Below are positions 1 to 7,812 of a stretch of 64,000 nt of DNA, one piece after another; the stretch's first letter is position 1, and every line of letters starts with the position of its first letter. Both the position numbers and the translations under genes were made by a program. Under the pieces are notes generated by a model. That model was not told where the DNA came from. It did not search any database and saw nothing but the letters and a program-made list of their open reading frames with translations. Source of the DNA: Nitrosospira multiformis (GTDB lineage: Bacteria > Pseudomonadota > Gammaproteobacteria > Burkholderiales > Nitrosomonadaceae). The DNA is taken from positions 1,364,001 to 1,428,000 of the forward strand of contig NZ_FNKY01000001.1 of the NCBI RefSeq assembly GCF_900103165.1, given 5' to 3'.

Positions 1-401
1 ACCGAAAGGCCTCGTAGCTGACCTATCGAGGCAGCCACTCCTCCCTGGAGTGCCAATGCGGCAGTCAAGGTTGAGACGTAGTTCAACCCCAGAGGTCGAG
101 ATTTACCGCTGGCTCGTCCATGCACCGACATGAGCCCGCAAGCCGCCTGCATGATATTTTCAGTCACAGAAGCTTGCCTGGAGGTGTCATCCCATCTCGT
201 CACGCCGCATATGACAGGCGTGGTATGAGGAGTCTTGAATTCAAACGAGAGTACGGCATTGTCCGCCGAATTCTCGTTTGGAGCGATTTCCATGCCCAGT
301 GCGGTAGACTGGTAAATCAGCGAAGATGCGATGGCGGTAAAATCAGGCGCCGGGTTTTTTAATGCGCCCGCTATCACACAACCCGTTAATGTTCGATTCA
401 T
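1..401 (-). CDS. family III (CaiB/BaiF-like) CoA-transferase, N-terminal part, runs off the window
   Basis: Reading the minus strand from an ATG at 401 gives an uninterrupted frame of 133 residues to the window edge, so the 3' part of the gene is missing. It begins MNRTLTGCVIAGALKNPAPD. The stretch QAACGLMSVHGR followed by PLGLNYVSTLTAALALQG resembles the N-terminal half of class III CoA-transferases, where a similar Q-x-x-x-GLMS-x-(T/H)G segment precedes an A/G/L-rich helix. The conserved catalytic Asp of that family would lie beyond the visible part. It starts 39 nt after the sulfur-carrier gene on the same strand, so it is probably the next gene of that operon. The open frame is certain; the family call is from pattern memory. 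Confidence 0.5.
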   Translation of the reverse strand, partial: MNRTLTGCVIAGALKNPAPDFTAIASSLIYQSTALGMEIAPNENSADNAVLSFEFKTPHTTPVICGVTRWDDTSRQASVTENIMQAACGLMSVHGRASGKSRPLGLNYVSTLTAALALQGGVAASIGQLRGLS

Positions 402-440
402 GCTCATATTTCTTATATATGAAAAAGGGTTGGATTCCGT

Positions 441-713
441 TTATCCTCCGGCGACGGCGGGCAGAATGGTTAACGAATCGCCATCTCGCAGGCTTGTGGA
501 AAGACCGTTACCGAAACGAATGTCATCATCATTCACGTATATATTGATAAAGCGGTGCGCTTTTCCTTCGGTGATCAGTTTTTCCTTGACGCCCGGATAC
601 TGCTGTTCCATCTGTTCGATGACTTCAAGAACATTGAAACCGGAAATTTCGATACGCTTGTGATTGTTGGTGAGCGGTCTGAGTATGGTTGGGATATTCA
701 CGGTGATTGGCAT
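441..713 (-). CDS. ubiquitin-like sulfur carrier protein (MoaD/ThiS/CysO family)
   Basis: A 90-residue protein ending in Gly-Gly (PAVAGG). Proteins of this fold carry a C-terminal diglycine that an E1-like enzyme adenylates and converts to a thiocarboxylate, which then donates sulfur to a biosynthetic target. The middle contains LEVIEQMEQQYPG and the end has LRDGDSLTILPAVAGG, both typical of MoaD/CysO. The ATG at 713 has AAGGA about 7 nt upstream. It lies between a JAMM protease (which could trim residues added after the diglycine or release a product) and a CoA-transferase-like gene, all on one strand. The gene context argues against a molybdopterin or thiamine role and for a dedicated secondary-metabolite or cysteine-type thiolation route. 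Confidence 0.85.
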   Translation of the reverse strand: MPITVNIPTILRPLTNNHKRIEISGFNVLEVIEQMEQQYPGVKEKLITEGKAHRFINIYVNDDDIRFGNGLSTSLRDGDSLTILPAVAGG

Positions 714-829
714 ATTTATTCCTTTGGAAATTCATTCTTGAGAGAAACCAGAAATCGTGGATAAGATAGTAAGGCTGATAAAGATTTGACTTTGGTTAAC
801 GTCAAAGCTCGCTATGGAATCCGAGTTTC

Positions 830-1273
830 TTAAGCCACCATTGCCAATTCCCACCCTGTTTTGTATGACTCCAGTATTCTCACCCGCTCTTCGGTAACCA
901 TCCCGTCCGCGATGCGGAAACTGCGAATCTCTTCTCCATGCCTGGCGTCTGTTGGAATAATGACGTAATGGGAGCGGGGCTCGGTCGCATGCTTGACGTC
1001 GGTACGGCTCGGATAGGCTTGCGTACCGGTGTGCGAGTGATAGATGACGATCGGCTCTTCACCTCGCGCCTCCATCGTTCTCCAGACCTGCAGCTGCTGC
1101 TGCGGGTCGAACTCAAAGAAAGTCTCTGAGCGGGCCACATTCCGCATGGGGATCAGACGTAATGGAAGATTGGATCCTTCGAGGCCGGCGATGACGCCAC
1201 AGGTCTCGATGGGATGATCTTTGCGTGCTTGAGCAATCATTGCCTCAACAAGCTTAGCGTGTATGGTCAGCAT
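830..1273 (-). CDS. JAMM/MPN+ metalloprotease (Mov34 family, Mec/QbsD/PdtG-like)
   Basis: A 147-residue single-domain protein. The zinc-binding JAMM signature is visible as HSHTG near residue 79 followed by S and D in YPSRTDVKHA (H-x-H-x(n)-S-x-x-D); the upstream Glu is in IETCGVIAG. Small bacterial JAMM proteins next to ubiquitin-like sulfur carriers cleave the carrier C-terminus, either to expose diglycine or to release a carrier-bound amino acid, as Mec does for CysO-cysteine. It lies between the E1-like gene and the carrier gene. An AGGAG about 11 nt before the ATG supports the start. Family assignment is strong; the substrate is inferred from neighbours. Confidence 0.88.
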   Translation of the reverse strand: MLTIHAKLVEAMIAQARKDHPIETCGVIAGLEGSNLPLRLIPMRNVARSETFFEFDPQQQLQVWRTMEARGEEPIVIYHSHTGTQAYPSRTDVKHATEPRSHYVIIPTDARHGEEIRSFRIADGMVTEERVRILESYKTGWELAMVA

Positions 1274-1381
1274 ATTTTTTCAACTCCTGATATAAGTATG
1301 TTGATCGAAACGACAAAAAATCTCTGTCCTGCCAAAAAAAGCAATTTTTCAAAATCTGGTGAATGATGGGTAACCAGTCAA

Positions 1382-1419
1382 CGCGCTAGGTAGAGCAGGA
1401 CCGCGGTGGCAGAGTAAAC
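1382..1419. repeat. short two-part intergenic element, copy A
   Basis: CGCGCTAGGTA (1382-1392) followed after 15 nt by GGCAGAGTAAAC (1408-1419). The same pair, with a 12-nt gap and one substitution, recurs at 12815-12849 just before the CRISPR-Cas locus. Its function is unknown. Confidence 0.45.
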
Positions 1420-1465
1420 GGTTACGATGAAAAAATAGAAACGGTGATTTGCTTACACGCCTCGA

Positions 1466-2638
1466 CTAATAACGAGGTAGAGACCGATCCACATCTCTAA
1501 TCCACGCTAAAATCCCGCCATCCAGGCTTTTAACGTTTGTAAAGCCTTGCTTGCGCATCTCAAAGAGAACATCCTTGGAACGAACGCCCATCTTGCAATG
1601 AAGTACAATGAAATCCTCTTTATTGAATTGGGATAAGACATCCTCGGACATTATTTTATTTTTGGGGATATGATTGGCGCCTTCGATATGAACAATGTTC
1701 CATTCTTCGATTCCGCGCACATCGATCAACTGCAAGTCTGTGCCGCTTTCCCGCATTTTTTTTAGCTCCAATGCGCTGATTACCGGCACATCCGTTTTAC
1801 TATCAGTTACCGCCCGCTTTTGTCCGCAAAATTCCTGATAATCGATCAATCCGGTTATGGGAGTTCTCACGGGCGCCCGCCGTATCGGAATAAATCGATA
1901 GGTCATATCCAGCGCATCATAGACAGCAAGCCGGCCAAGCAGGGTATCACCCAGCCCGGTAATTAACTTAATAGCCTCTGTTGCCATGATTGCCCCGATC
2001 GAAGCACAGAGGATGCCTAATACTCCGCCCTCCGCGCATGAGGGCGCCATTTCGGATGGCGGCGGTTCGGGGTACAGATCACGATAGTTCAGACCGCCTC
2101 CACCCGGCGCATTTTCCCAAAAGACGGAAGCCTGCCCTTCGAATCGGAAGATGGATCCCCAGACATAGGGCTTTTCCGCAAGCACACAGGCATCGTTGAC
2201 AAGATAGCGCGTGGAGAAATTATCCGTTCCGTCCACAATCAGGTCATAACCCGAGATTATTTCTACGGCATTGGTTGCTTCGAGGCGTTCGTTATGAAGC
2301 TGAACGTGAACATAGGGATTTAACTCGTTGACCGAGTCTTTCGCGCTCCTGGATTTGAATCTGCCAATATCCGATTGTCCGTGAATGATCTGTCTTTGCA
2401 GATTGGATTCATCGACAATATCGAAGTCAATGATTCCCAAAGTCCCCACTCCGGCTGCCGCGAGATACAGGAGCACCGGGGACCCCAGACCCCCGGCGCC
2501 TATCACCAGGACTCTGCTGTTCTTGAGGCGTTGTTGTCCTTCCAGACCAACGTCGGGAATCAACAGATGACGGCTGTACCGAGAAATTTCATCGTTGGTC
2601 AAGTCTTCAGAAGGGTGTACTAGTGGTAGCAACTGCAT
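1466..2638 (-). CDS. E1-like adenylyltransferase with C-terminal rhodanese domain (MoeZ/PdtF-like)
   Basis: A 390-residue fusion. Residues 1 to about 260 are a MoeB/ThiF-type E1 domain with the nucleotide-binding loop VIGAGGLGSP, the ISRYSRHLLIPDVG entry motif and the conserved Cys in PSCAEGGVLG. The MoeB zinc CxxC pairs are not evident. Residues about 285-390 are a rhodanese domain with active-site Cys in HCKMGVRSKD. Such proteins adenylate the diglycine of a sulfur carrier and pass persulfide sulfur from the rhodanese Cys to form the thiocarboxylate. The ATG at 2638 follows a strong GGAGG at good spacing and is preferred to the TTG one codon upstream. It lies 101 nt after the TonB receptor stop and upstream of the JAMM and carrier genes. 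Confidence 0.9.
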   Translation of the reverse strand: MQLLPLVHPSEDLTNDEISRYSRHLLIPDVGLEGQQRLKNSRVLVIGAGGLGSPVLLYLAAAGVGTLGIIDFDIVDESNLQRQIIHGQSDIGRFKSRSAKDSVNELNPYVHVQLHNERLEATNAVEIISGYDLIVDGTDNFSTRYLVNDACVLAEKPYVWGSIFRFEGQASVFWENAPGGGGLNYRDLYPEPPPSEMAPSCAEGGVLGILCASIGAIMATEAIKLITGLGDTLLGRLAVYDALDMTYRFIPIRRAPVRTPITGLIDYQEFCGQKRAVTDSKTDVPVISALELKKMRESGTDLQLIDVRGIEEWNIVHIEGANHIPKNKIMSEDVLSQFNKEDFIVLHCKMGVRSKDVLFEMRKQGFTNVKSLDGGILAWIRDVDRSLPRY

Positions 2639-2739
2639 CAAAAACCTCCATGTTTAAAACATAAAACTCGTCATCAATACTCACCGGTCTCAACAGAGAT
2701 CCATTACCCACGCCTTGCTTTATAACCGTGCCTTCGTAT

Positions 2740-4698
2740 TCAGAAGCTCGCGGATAAGCCGATTTGACCCCAGCGTCCCGGCATGGGATACCCTGGGCGA
2801 TAGGCATAGTTGGCATCCAAAAGATTTTCCATGGCCACGAAAATTTCACCTCTTTTACCCAGCATCGGCATCCGGTGAGATACACGCGCATTCATGATTA
2901 CAAATGAATCGACTTCCTCGGTGTTGATGGCTCCCGCCGCGCGCGGGCGGCTCAGCGCCAAAATACTGGACTGATACTGAGTATCGACTGTCAGGCGGAT
3001 GGGCCCCATCTGCCCGTTTATACCCGCTGTGACCGCCCGCTTGGGTGTATAGGGCAAATTGTCGATGCTGGGGTCGAGCAGGGTCAGGCCGCCAAATACG
3101 GTCCAGTTCGGCGTGATATTTTGTCTGATTGCAATTTCGGCGCCGCGCATTACATAGGTACCGAGATTCAAAAACTGGGGAGGGGGCGGAACATTGGGCG
3201 GGAAGCCAAAGATATAGCGATTTTTCACCTGATCGATAAACAGGCTGATGTCGATCTGCGTTGATTCCATGGGAGTCAACTTCACGCCGACCTCGGCGTG
3301 ATTGAGCTCTTCCGCGGAGAGTTGCTTCCAGCTTTGTCCCAGCGGGGGAATCAGGGAGGAGAGAATCGGCGCATCCAAACCCGGATAATTGATACCGCGC
3401 GACACATTACCAAATACCGTAATCCTCTCGGATATCAGAGACAGGCCGGCGTGTGGCGAGGTTCTGGTTCGAAATTCGCTATGGTCATAAACGCGCATGC
3501 CGATTGCTGGCACGAGTGACCAGCCTTTGCCTAGATCGATCGTTTGGCTCAGTGCAATGTAGGGCGAAGTAACGCGAAAAGTCGGCGAATTAAAGCTGCC
3601 CTGCGGTGCTGGCGCCACGCGATTGAATCGCGAATCACCCGAGACCCAGTCGCTATCCAGTCCGGCAATAATAGCCCCACCTTTCCATAAAGAGAACTCT
3701 TCTTTCCAGCGAACGCCAGTCATCTGGAAATTATTGAACTGATTCCCTTCCAGTCCGGGTTGGTGCAGCCAGTTGCCTTCTCCTCTGTTGTGGTAAACAC
3801 GAAGGTCGCCACGCCAGTTACCATGACGATGCGATGCAAAAACAGAGACCATTCCTGCCTGGGTATTGTATTGCGGCGCCACAGCAGGTACTGGGAGACG
3901 ATTGTCACCCGGATCGCGTGCCTGGTTATTGACATAAAGAAAGCTCGTGCCAATCGACCAATTGGCATTCAGCCGCAAACCAATGCGTCCCATTACATTA
4001 TTCAATTCGCCGCTTGCATTGGGCCGGTGACCATTCGACTGGGCATGACCCTGTGCCAGCATGAAATCCACGTTACCCCGGCGGCCGACCAGATCCACCT
4101 GCTCGATGAAGGTGCTAAAGTAGCCCCCGGATATTCTTCCGTTGGCCTGAATACCATCCTCGATTGCGCGTTTGGTTTCCAGGTTGATCGAGGCAAAGTT
4201 GTTACCGTTGATTTGCGGCTGCGGACTTTTGTAGACAGTGATGGACTGCATGCCATTGACCGGTAACAGGTCGAGCAATGGATGATTCCATACTCCCATG
4301 TAAAACGGGATGCCATCAATGTAAGTCTTGATTTCACTGCCTGGACGGCTTACGCCCATTCCGCGAATATAGACGGCGCCGCCCTGATCGCCGCCAAAAC
4401 CGCCCACCGGGTTATAGCGTGATATTTGCACCCCGGGGGTGCGGCGAAGTGCCGTGGCCAGATCGAATGCATTCTGGTCGCGTAACTGGCTTTCGCTGAC
4501 CACTGCAGATGTGCTCGAAAACGGGTCGATGAGAACGCGATCAATAATCGGATTAGCCGTCACGACAACCGGAGATAGTGTAGTGCCCGGAACTGGAGTT
4601 GTACTCTGTGCCATTGAAAATCCTGAGAAGATCATTATTACGACGGCGGATGTTACGGTGACTGCGGTTTTTTTTCTTTTCATTTTCCTTATTTTCAT
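2740..4698 (-). CDS. TonB-dependent outer-membrane receptor
   Basis: A 652-residue protein with a basic, hydrophobic signal peptide ending near SGFSMAQ, a plug domain (VVVTANPI, then LATALRRTPGVQISRYNP and VYIRGMGVSRPG) and a C-terminal 22-strand barrel region ending in an aromatic residue (IGLSASF), the usual outer-membrane insertion signal. Such receptors import metal chelates, cobalamin or sugars using TonB energy. As first gene before the E1/JAMM/sulfur-carrier set it probably takes up the metallophore those genes help to make; this is inference. The start is uncertain: ATG 4698 is taken, ATG 4683 and TTG 4725 are in frame. Three tandem 17-bp repeats lie upstream. The ligand cannot be read from the sequence. 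Confidence 0.9.
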   Translation of the reverse strand: MKIRKMKRKKTAVTVTSAVVIMIFSGFSMAQSTTPVPGTTLSPVVVTANPIIDRVLIDPFSSTSAVVSESQLRDQNAFDLATALRRTPGVQISRYNPVGGFGGDQGGAVYIRGMGVSRPGSEIKTYIDGIPFYMGVWNHPLLDLLPVNGMQSITVYKSPQPQINGNNFASINLETKRAIEDGIQANGRISGGYFSTFIEQVDLVGRRGNVDFMLAQGHAQSNGHRPNASGELNNVMGRIGLRLNANWSIGTSFLYVNNQARDPGDNRLPVPAVAPQYNTQAGMVSVFASHRHGNWRGDLRVYHNRGEGNWLHQPGLEGNQFNNFQMTGVRWKEEFSLWKGGAIIAGLDSDWVSGDSRFNRVAPAPQGSFNSPTFRVTSPYIALSQTIDLGKGWSLVPAIGMRVYDHSEFRTRTSPHAGLSLISERITVFGNVSRGINYPGLDAPILSSLIPPLGQSWKQLSAEELNHAEVGVKLTPMESTQIDISLFIDQVKNRYIFGFPPNVPPPPQFLNLGTYVMRGAEIAIRQNITPNWTVFGGLTLLDPSIDNLPYTPKRAVTAGINGQMGPIRLTVDTQYQSSILALSRPRAAGAINTEEVDSFVIMNARVSHRMPMLGKRGEIFVAMENLLDANYAYRPGYPMPGRWGQIGLSASF

Positions 4699-4847
4699 TT
4701 GAGTGGCCGGTGTCAGTGAAGACAAGGCCAGATCGTGCCAGTGGCATATTATTTTCTCTAATCTTATGACAAAAGCTTGTGAGCTTATTGCAGGCGCTCG
4801 TATGACTGCTGGCGGAAAATATAATGGAAATCGATAAAATTAGGAAT

Positions 4848-4898
4848 GTGGCATATTGTCACACGCGGCAAGTTGTCGCATGTGTCATATTGCCGCAC
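4848..4898 (-). promoter_or_regulatory. three tandem 17-bp operator-like repeats upstream of the TonB receptor
   Basis: Read on the minus strand, 51 bp divide into three consecutive 17-mers: GTGCGGCAATATGACAC (4898-4882), ATGCGACAACTTGCCGC (4881-4865) and GTGTGACAATATGCCAC (4864-4848). The rough consensus is GTGCGACAATATGCCAC. The period of 17 bp and head-to-tail arrangement suit a regulator that binds direct repeats, as many AraC-family activators of siderophore genes do. The block ends about 150 nt before the receptor start. The regulator is not in the window. Confidence 0.6.
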
Positions 4899-4936
4899 CT
4901 ATTTAATGATAGTAGCCATGCGGATTTAAGCTTGAT

Positions 4937-4972
4937 ACTCCCCGTAAAAATTCTCCGCGGAGTGTTTTTTTT
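4937..4972 (+). terminator. rho-independent terminator-like hairpin with T8 tract
   Basis: ACTCCCCG pairs with CGCGGAGT (one mismatch) around an 11-nt loop and is followed by GTTTTTTTT on the plus strand. No plus-strand gene ends here; the neighbouring receptor gene is transcribed leftward. It may end a short RNA or attenuate transcription toward 5141. Confidence 0.55.
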
Positions 4973-5140
4973 GGCAACTTAGTTGACAACTAAGTCTGAA
5001 AAATCGGCAATGAATTCAGAGGTTCGTTAAATAAGGAAAGGTTCAAAGAAATAGTAAAGCGTATATATGATGAATATATAAATGGTGGAATTTTTGAGTA
5101 ACCCGTATCGGACTGGCATTTGTATCTATAGAATGCCCTT

Positions 5141-7645
5141 ATGAACATCATTAAGCTTTCCTTCCGAATGCTTCGCCGTGACTGGCGCGCAGGTGAATTG
5201 CGCGTGCTGGCCTTTGCGCTGGTAATCGCCGTGGGTGGTATGACCACGGTGGGATTTTTTGCCGACCGGGTGCAACTGGCGCTTTCCCGCCAAGGCAATC
5301 AGCTGCTTGGCGCGGATCTGATAATTTTTGCCGACCATCCCCTGTCCCCGCATTATGCGGATGAAGCGAAACGGCGCGGACTGACTGTTTCCACCGCGAT
5401 TAAATTCCCCAGCATGGCCGCGAAGGGGGAGACCAGTCTGCTGACCGAGATCAAGGCGGTTACCGCCGGCTATCCCCTGCGAGGCGAATTGCGCATCAGT
5501 GAAGATTTCAGCGATGTGTCATCTCCCCGGCCTACGCATATCGCCAATGCAATTCCCGCACCCGGATCGGCATGGGTAGATGAGAAGCTCATGATTCGTC
5601 TTGGGCTCAATCGGGGCGATACGATTGAGCTGGGCGCAGCACACTTTACTGTGACTGCGTTGATAACGCAGGAGCCGGACTATTCGATTGGTTTCATTAA
5701 TTTGCGGCCGCGTGTATTGATCAACAAGGTTGATCTGCCTGCGACCGGGTTGGTGCAGCAGGGGAGCCGGGTTGGCTATCGTCTTCTGGTTTCGGGAGAA
5801 GATGGCGTGGTGGAAAATTTTCGGAGTTGGGCTCAGTCGCATTTGACACTGGGAGAAAGAATCGAAGGCATCCGCGATGCCCGCCCTGAAATCAAGTCGG
5901 CGCTGGAGCGGGCGGAGAAATTTCTCAGTCTGGCCGCCCTTGCAAGCGTGGTGCTGGCAGCGGCGGCAGCGTCGCTTGCCGTGCGCCGTTTCACGCAGCG
6001 CCATCTCGACGGTTGTGCCGTGATGCGTTGTCTGGGTGCCAGCCAGGCGTCAATGCTACGCCTCTATCTGTGGCATTTCGCCGCACTGGGATTGATCGCC
6101 AGCGGGGCCGGCTGTCTACTCGGTTTTTTCGCACAGGAAGCGTTGACTTTTTGGCTCTCGGGGCTGGTGAAGGCGGAATTGCCGTATCCCAGCGTGTGGC
6201 CTGGCGTGCACGGATTGCTGACCGGCATGGTGTTATTGCTTGGCTTTGCACTGCCGCCTCTACTCAATTTGCGCAGCGTGTCCGCATTGCGCGTATTGCG
6301 CCGGGATATCGGGATGACAAACACTCACAGTCTGACGGGTTACGCGTTGGGACTGATAGCGCTAGCGGCACTATTCATGTGGAAAGCTGGCGACGTGCGT
6401 CTGGGTGCTTCCGTCATGGGCGGATTCGCCGCGGCAATAGCGGTTTTTGGTTCCCTGGGATTTCTACTGGTAAAAGCCTTGGCGCATATGCGGGGTCAAA
6501 CAGGCGGTGCGCTGCGCTATGGATTGGCAAGTATCCGGCGGCGCGCCACCGCCAGCGTGGTGCAGGCAGTGGCGCTGGGATTGGGATTGATGGCGTTGCT
6601 GGCGCTGACACTGATTCGAGATGATTTGCTGCAAAACTGGCGCACCAGCCTGCCCCCGGACGCACCCGATCATTTTCTGGTAAATATCCAGGATGACCAG
6701 CTGGAGCCGCTGGCCGCATTCTTTGACCAGCATGGCCTCAGGCGGCCGCCGGTTTTTCCCATGGTTCGCGGGCGCCTGACAGCGATCAACGGTAAGGCCA
6801 TAGCGGCCGGGGATTATGCCGACATCCGCGCCAGACGGCTGGTTGAGCGCGAATTCAATCTTTCGTGGGCAGAGGAAATGCAGAGCGATAACCAGATTAT
6901 CGAGGGCCAGTGGTGGAAAAAGGGAGATAAGGGAAAGGCGATGATGTCCCTGGAGGAGGGTATCGCAAAAACGGTCGGTGTCGGCCTTGGCGACACATTG
7001 ACATACGACGTGGCGGGCAGCACGTTTTCCGCCACGATCACCAGTCTGAGAAAGGTGGACTGGGATACGTTTCACGTTAATTTTTTTGTGGTTACACCGC
7101 CCGGCGTACTGGAAAAATATCCGGCGACCTACATCACCAGTTTTCATCTGCCACCGGAGCGTATGGAGGTGACAAACAAGCTGATCAAAGCCTTTCCCAA
7201 TCTGCTTGTGATCGATGTGGCAACTATCATCAGTCAAGTCCACAAGGTGATTGAACAGGTGACCAAAGCGGTCGAATTTGTTTTCCTGTTCACGCTGCTG
7301 GCGGGATTGGCGGTACTGTATGCCGCGATTGCTTCCACCCAGGACGAACGCATTCACGAGGCCGCCATATTTCGTACGTTGGGGGCCAAGCGTAGCCAAT
7401 TAGCACGCGCCTGGGCCGCCGAATTTGCCATACTCGGCGGGCTGGCCGGACTTTTCGCCGCAGCGGGGGCCAGTGCGCTGGGCTATGTCATCGGTGAATA
7501 TGCGTTGAATTTAACCTACACTTTCGACCCATCGATATGGCTGACCGGCTTGCTTTCGGGAATGATAGGCGTCACCGTGGCGGGACTGATGGGGACTCGC
7601 TCCGCGCTTTCAACTCCACCACTCATGACACTACGGAAAGTTTGA
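5141..7645 (+). CDS. FtsX-family ABC transporter permease (YbbP-like)
   Basis: An 834-residue inner-membrane protein with the double-FtsX layout of YbbP: a first membrane helix (about 20-42), a large periplasmic domain, a block of helices (about 255-480), a second soluble domain, then three C-terminal helices in a classic FtsX domain (TLLAGLAVLYAAIASTQDER, FRTLGAKRSQL). The sequence RTLGA-K-R in the coupling region is typical of MacB/FtsX-type permeases. YbbP usually works with the ATPase YbbA, encoded next to it, and with the lipase TesA in lysophospholipid or lipoprotein handling. Here no ATPase gene is adjacent, so its partner must be elsewhere. ATG 5141 fits the N-terminus MNIIKLSFRMLRRDW. 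Confidence 0.85.
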   Translation: MNIIKLSFRMLRRDWRAGELRVLAFALVIAVGGMTTVGFFADRVQLALSRQGNQLLGADLIIFADHPLSPHYADEAKRRGLTVSTAIKFPSMAAKGETSLLTEIKAVTAGYPLRGELRISEDFSDVSSPRPTHIANAIPAPGSAWVDEKLMIRLGLNRGDTIELGAAHFTVTALITQEPDYSIGFINLRPRVLINKVDLPATGLVQQGSRVGYRLLVSGEDGVVENFRSWAQSHLTLGERIEGIRDARPEIKSALERAEKFLSLAALASVVLAAAAASLAVRRFTQRHLDGCAVMRCLGASQASMLRLYLWHFAALGLIASGAGCLLGFFAQEALTFWLSGLVKAELPYPSVWPGVHGLLTGMVLLLGFALPPLLNLRSVSALRVLRRDIGMTNTHSLTGYALGLIALAALFMWKAGDVRLGASVMGGFAAAIAVFGSLGFLLVKALAHMRGQTGGALRYGLASIRRRATASVVQAVALGLGLMALLALTLIRDDLLQNWRTSLPPDAPDHFLVNIQDDQLEPLAAFFDQHGLRRPPVFPMVRGRLTAINGKAIAAGDYADIRARRLVEREFNLSWAEEMQSDNQIIEGQWWKKGDKGKAMMSLEEGIAKTVGVGLGDTLTYDVAGSTFSATITSLRKVDWDTFHVNFFVVTPPGVLEKYPATYITSFHLPPERMEVTNKLIKAFPNLLVIDVATIISQVHKVIEQVTKAVEFVFLFTLLAGLAVLYAAIASTQDERIHEAAIFRTLGAKRSQLARAWAAEFAILGGLAGLFAAAGASALGYVIGEYALNLTYTFDPSIWLTGLLSGMIGVTVAGLMGTRSALSTPPLMTLRKV

Positions 7646-7812
7646 TTAACCTGAATCCGCCCTGTAGCGAACTCATCACAAGGTGGAAGATCAAGTATGC
7701 GTCAAGAGTCTTTGTGGACAGGGTGCCTAATTGAAAAATGAGCGGTCAACCGCTGGTTCGGGTTAACGTCAAGGAATTTGTTGTTTACATTTTGAGCAGG
7801 TAGATTGGTAAA

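Larger units (their letters stand above)
4726..5140. other. intergenic region between divergent tonB-receptor and permease genes
   Basis: A 415-bp AT-rich spacer. On the minus strand it holds the tandem operator-like repeats (4848-4898) and a TATATT-type -10 candidate closer to the receptor gene. On the plus strand it holds a terminator-like hairpin (4937-4972). No further gene was seen. Confidence 0.6.

Noticed and set aside
2607-2891. 94-codon minus-strand frame between TonB receptor and E1 gene
   Set aside because: It overlaps both genes and has no family pattern or ribosome site.
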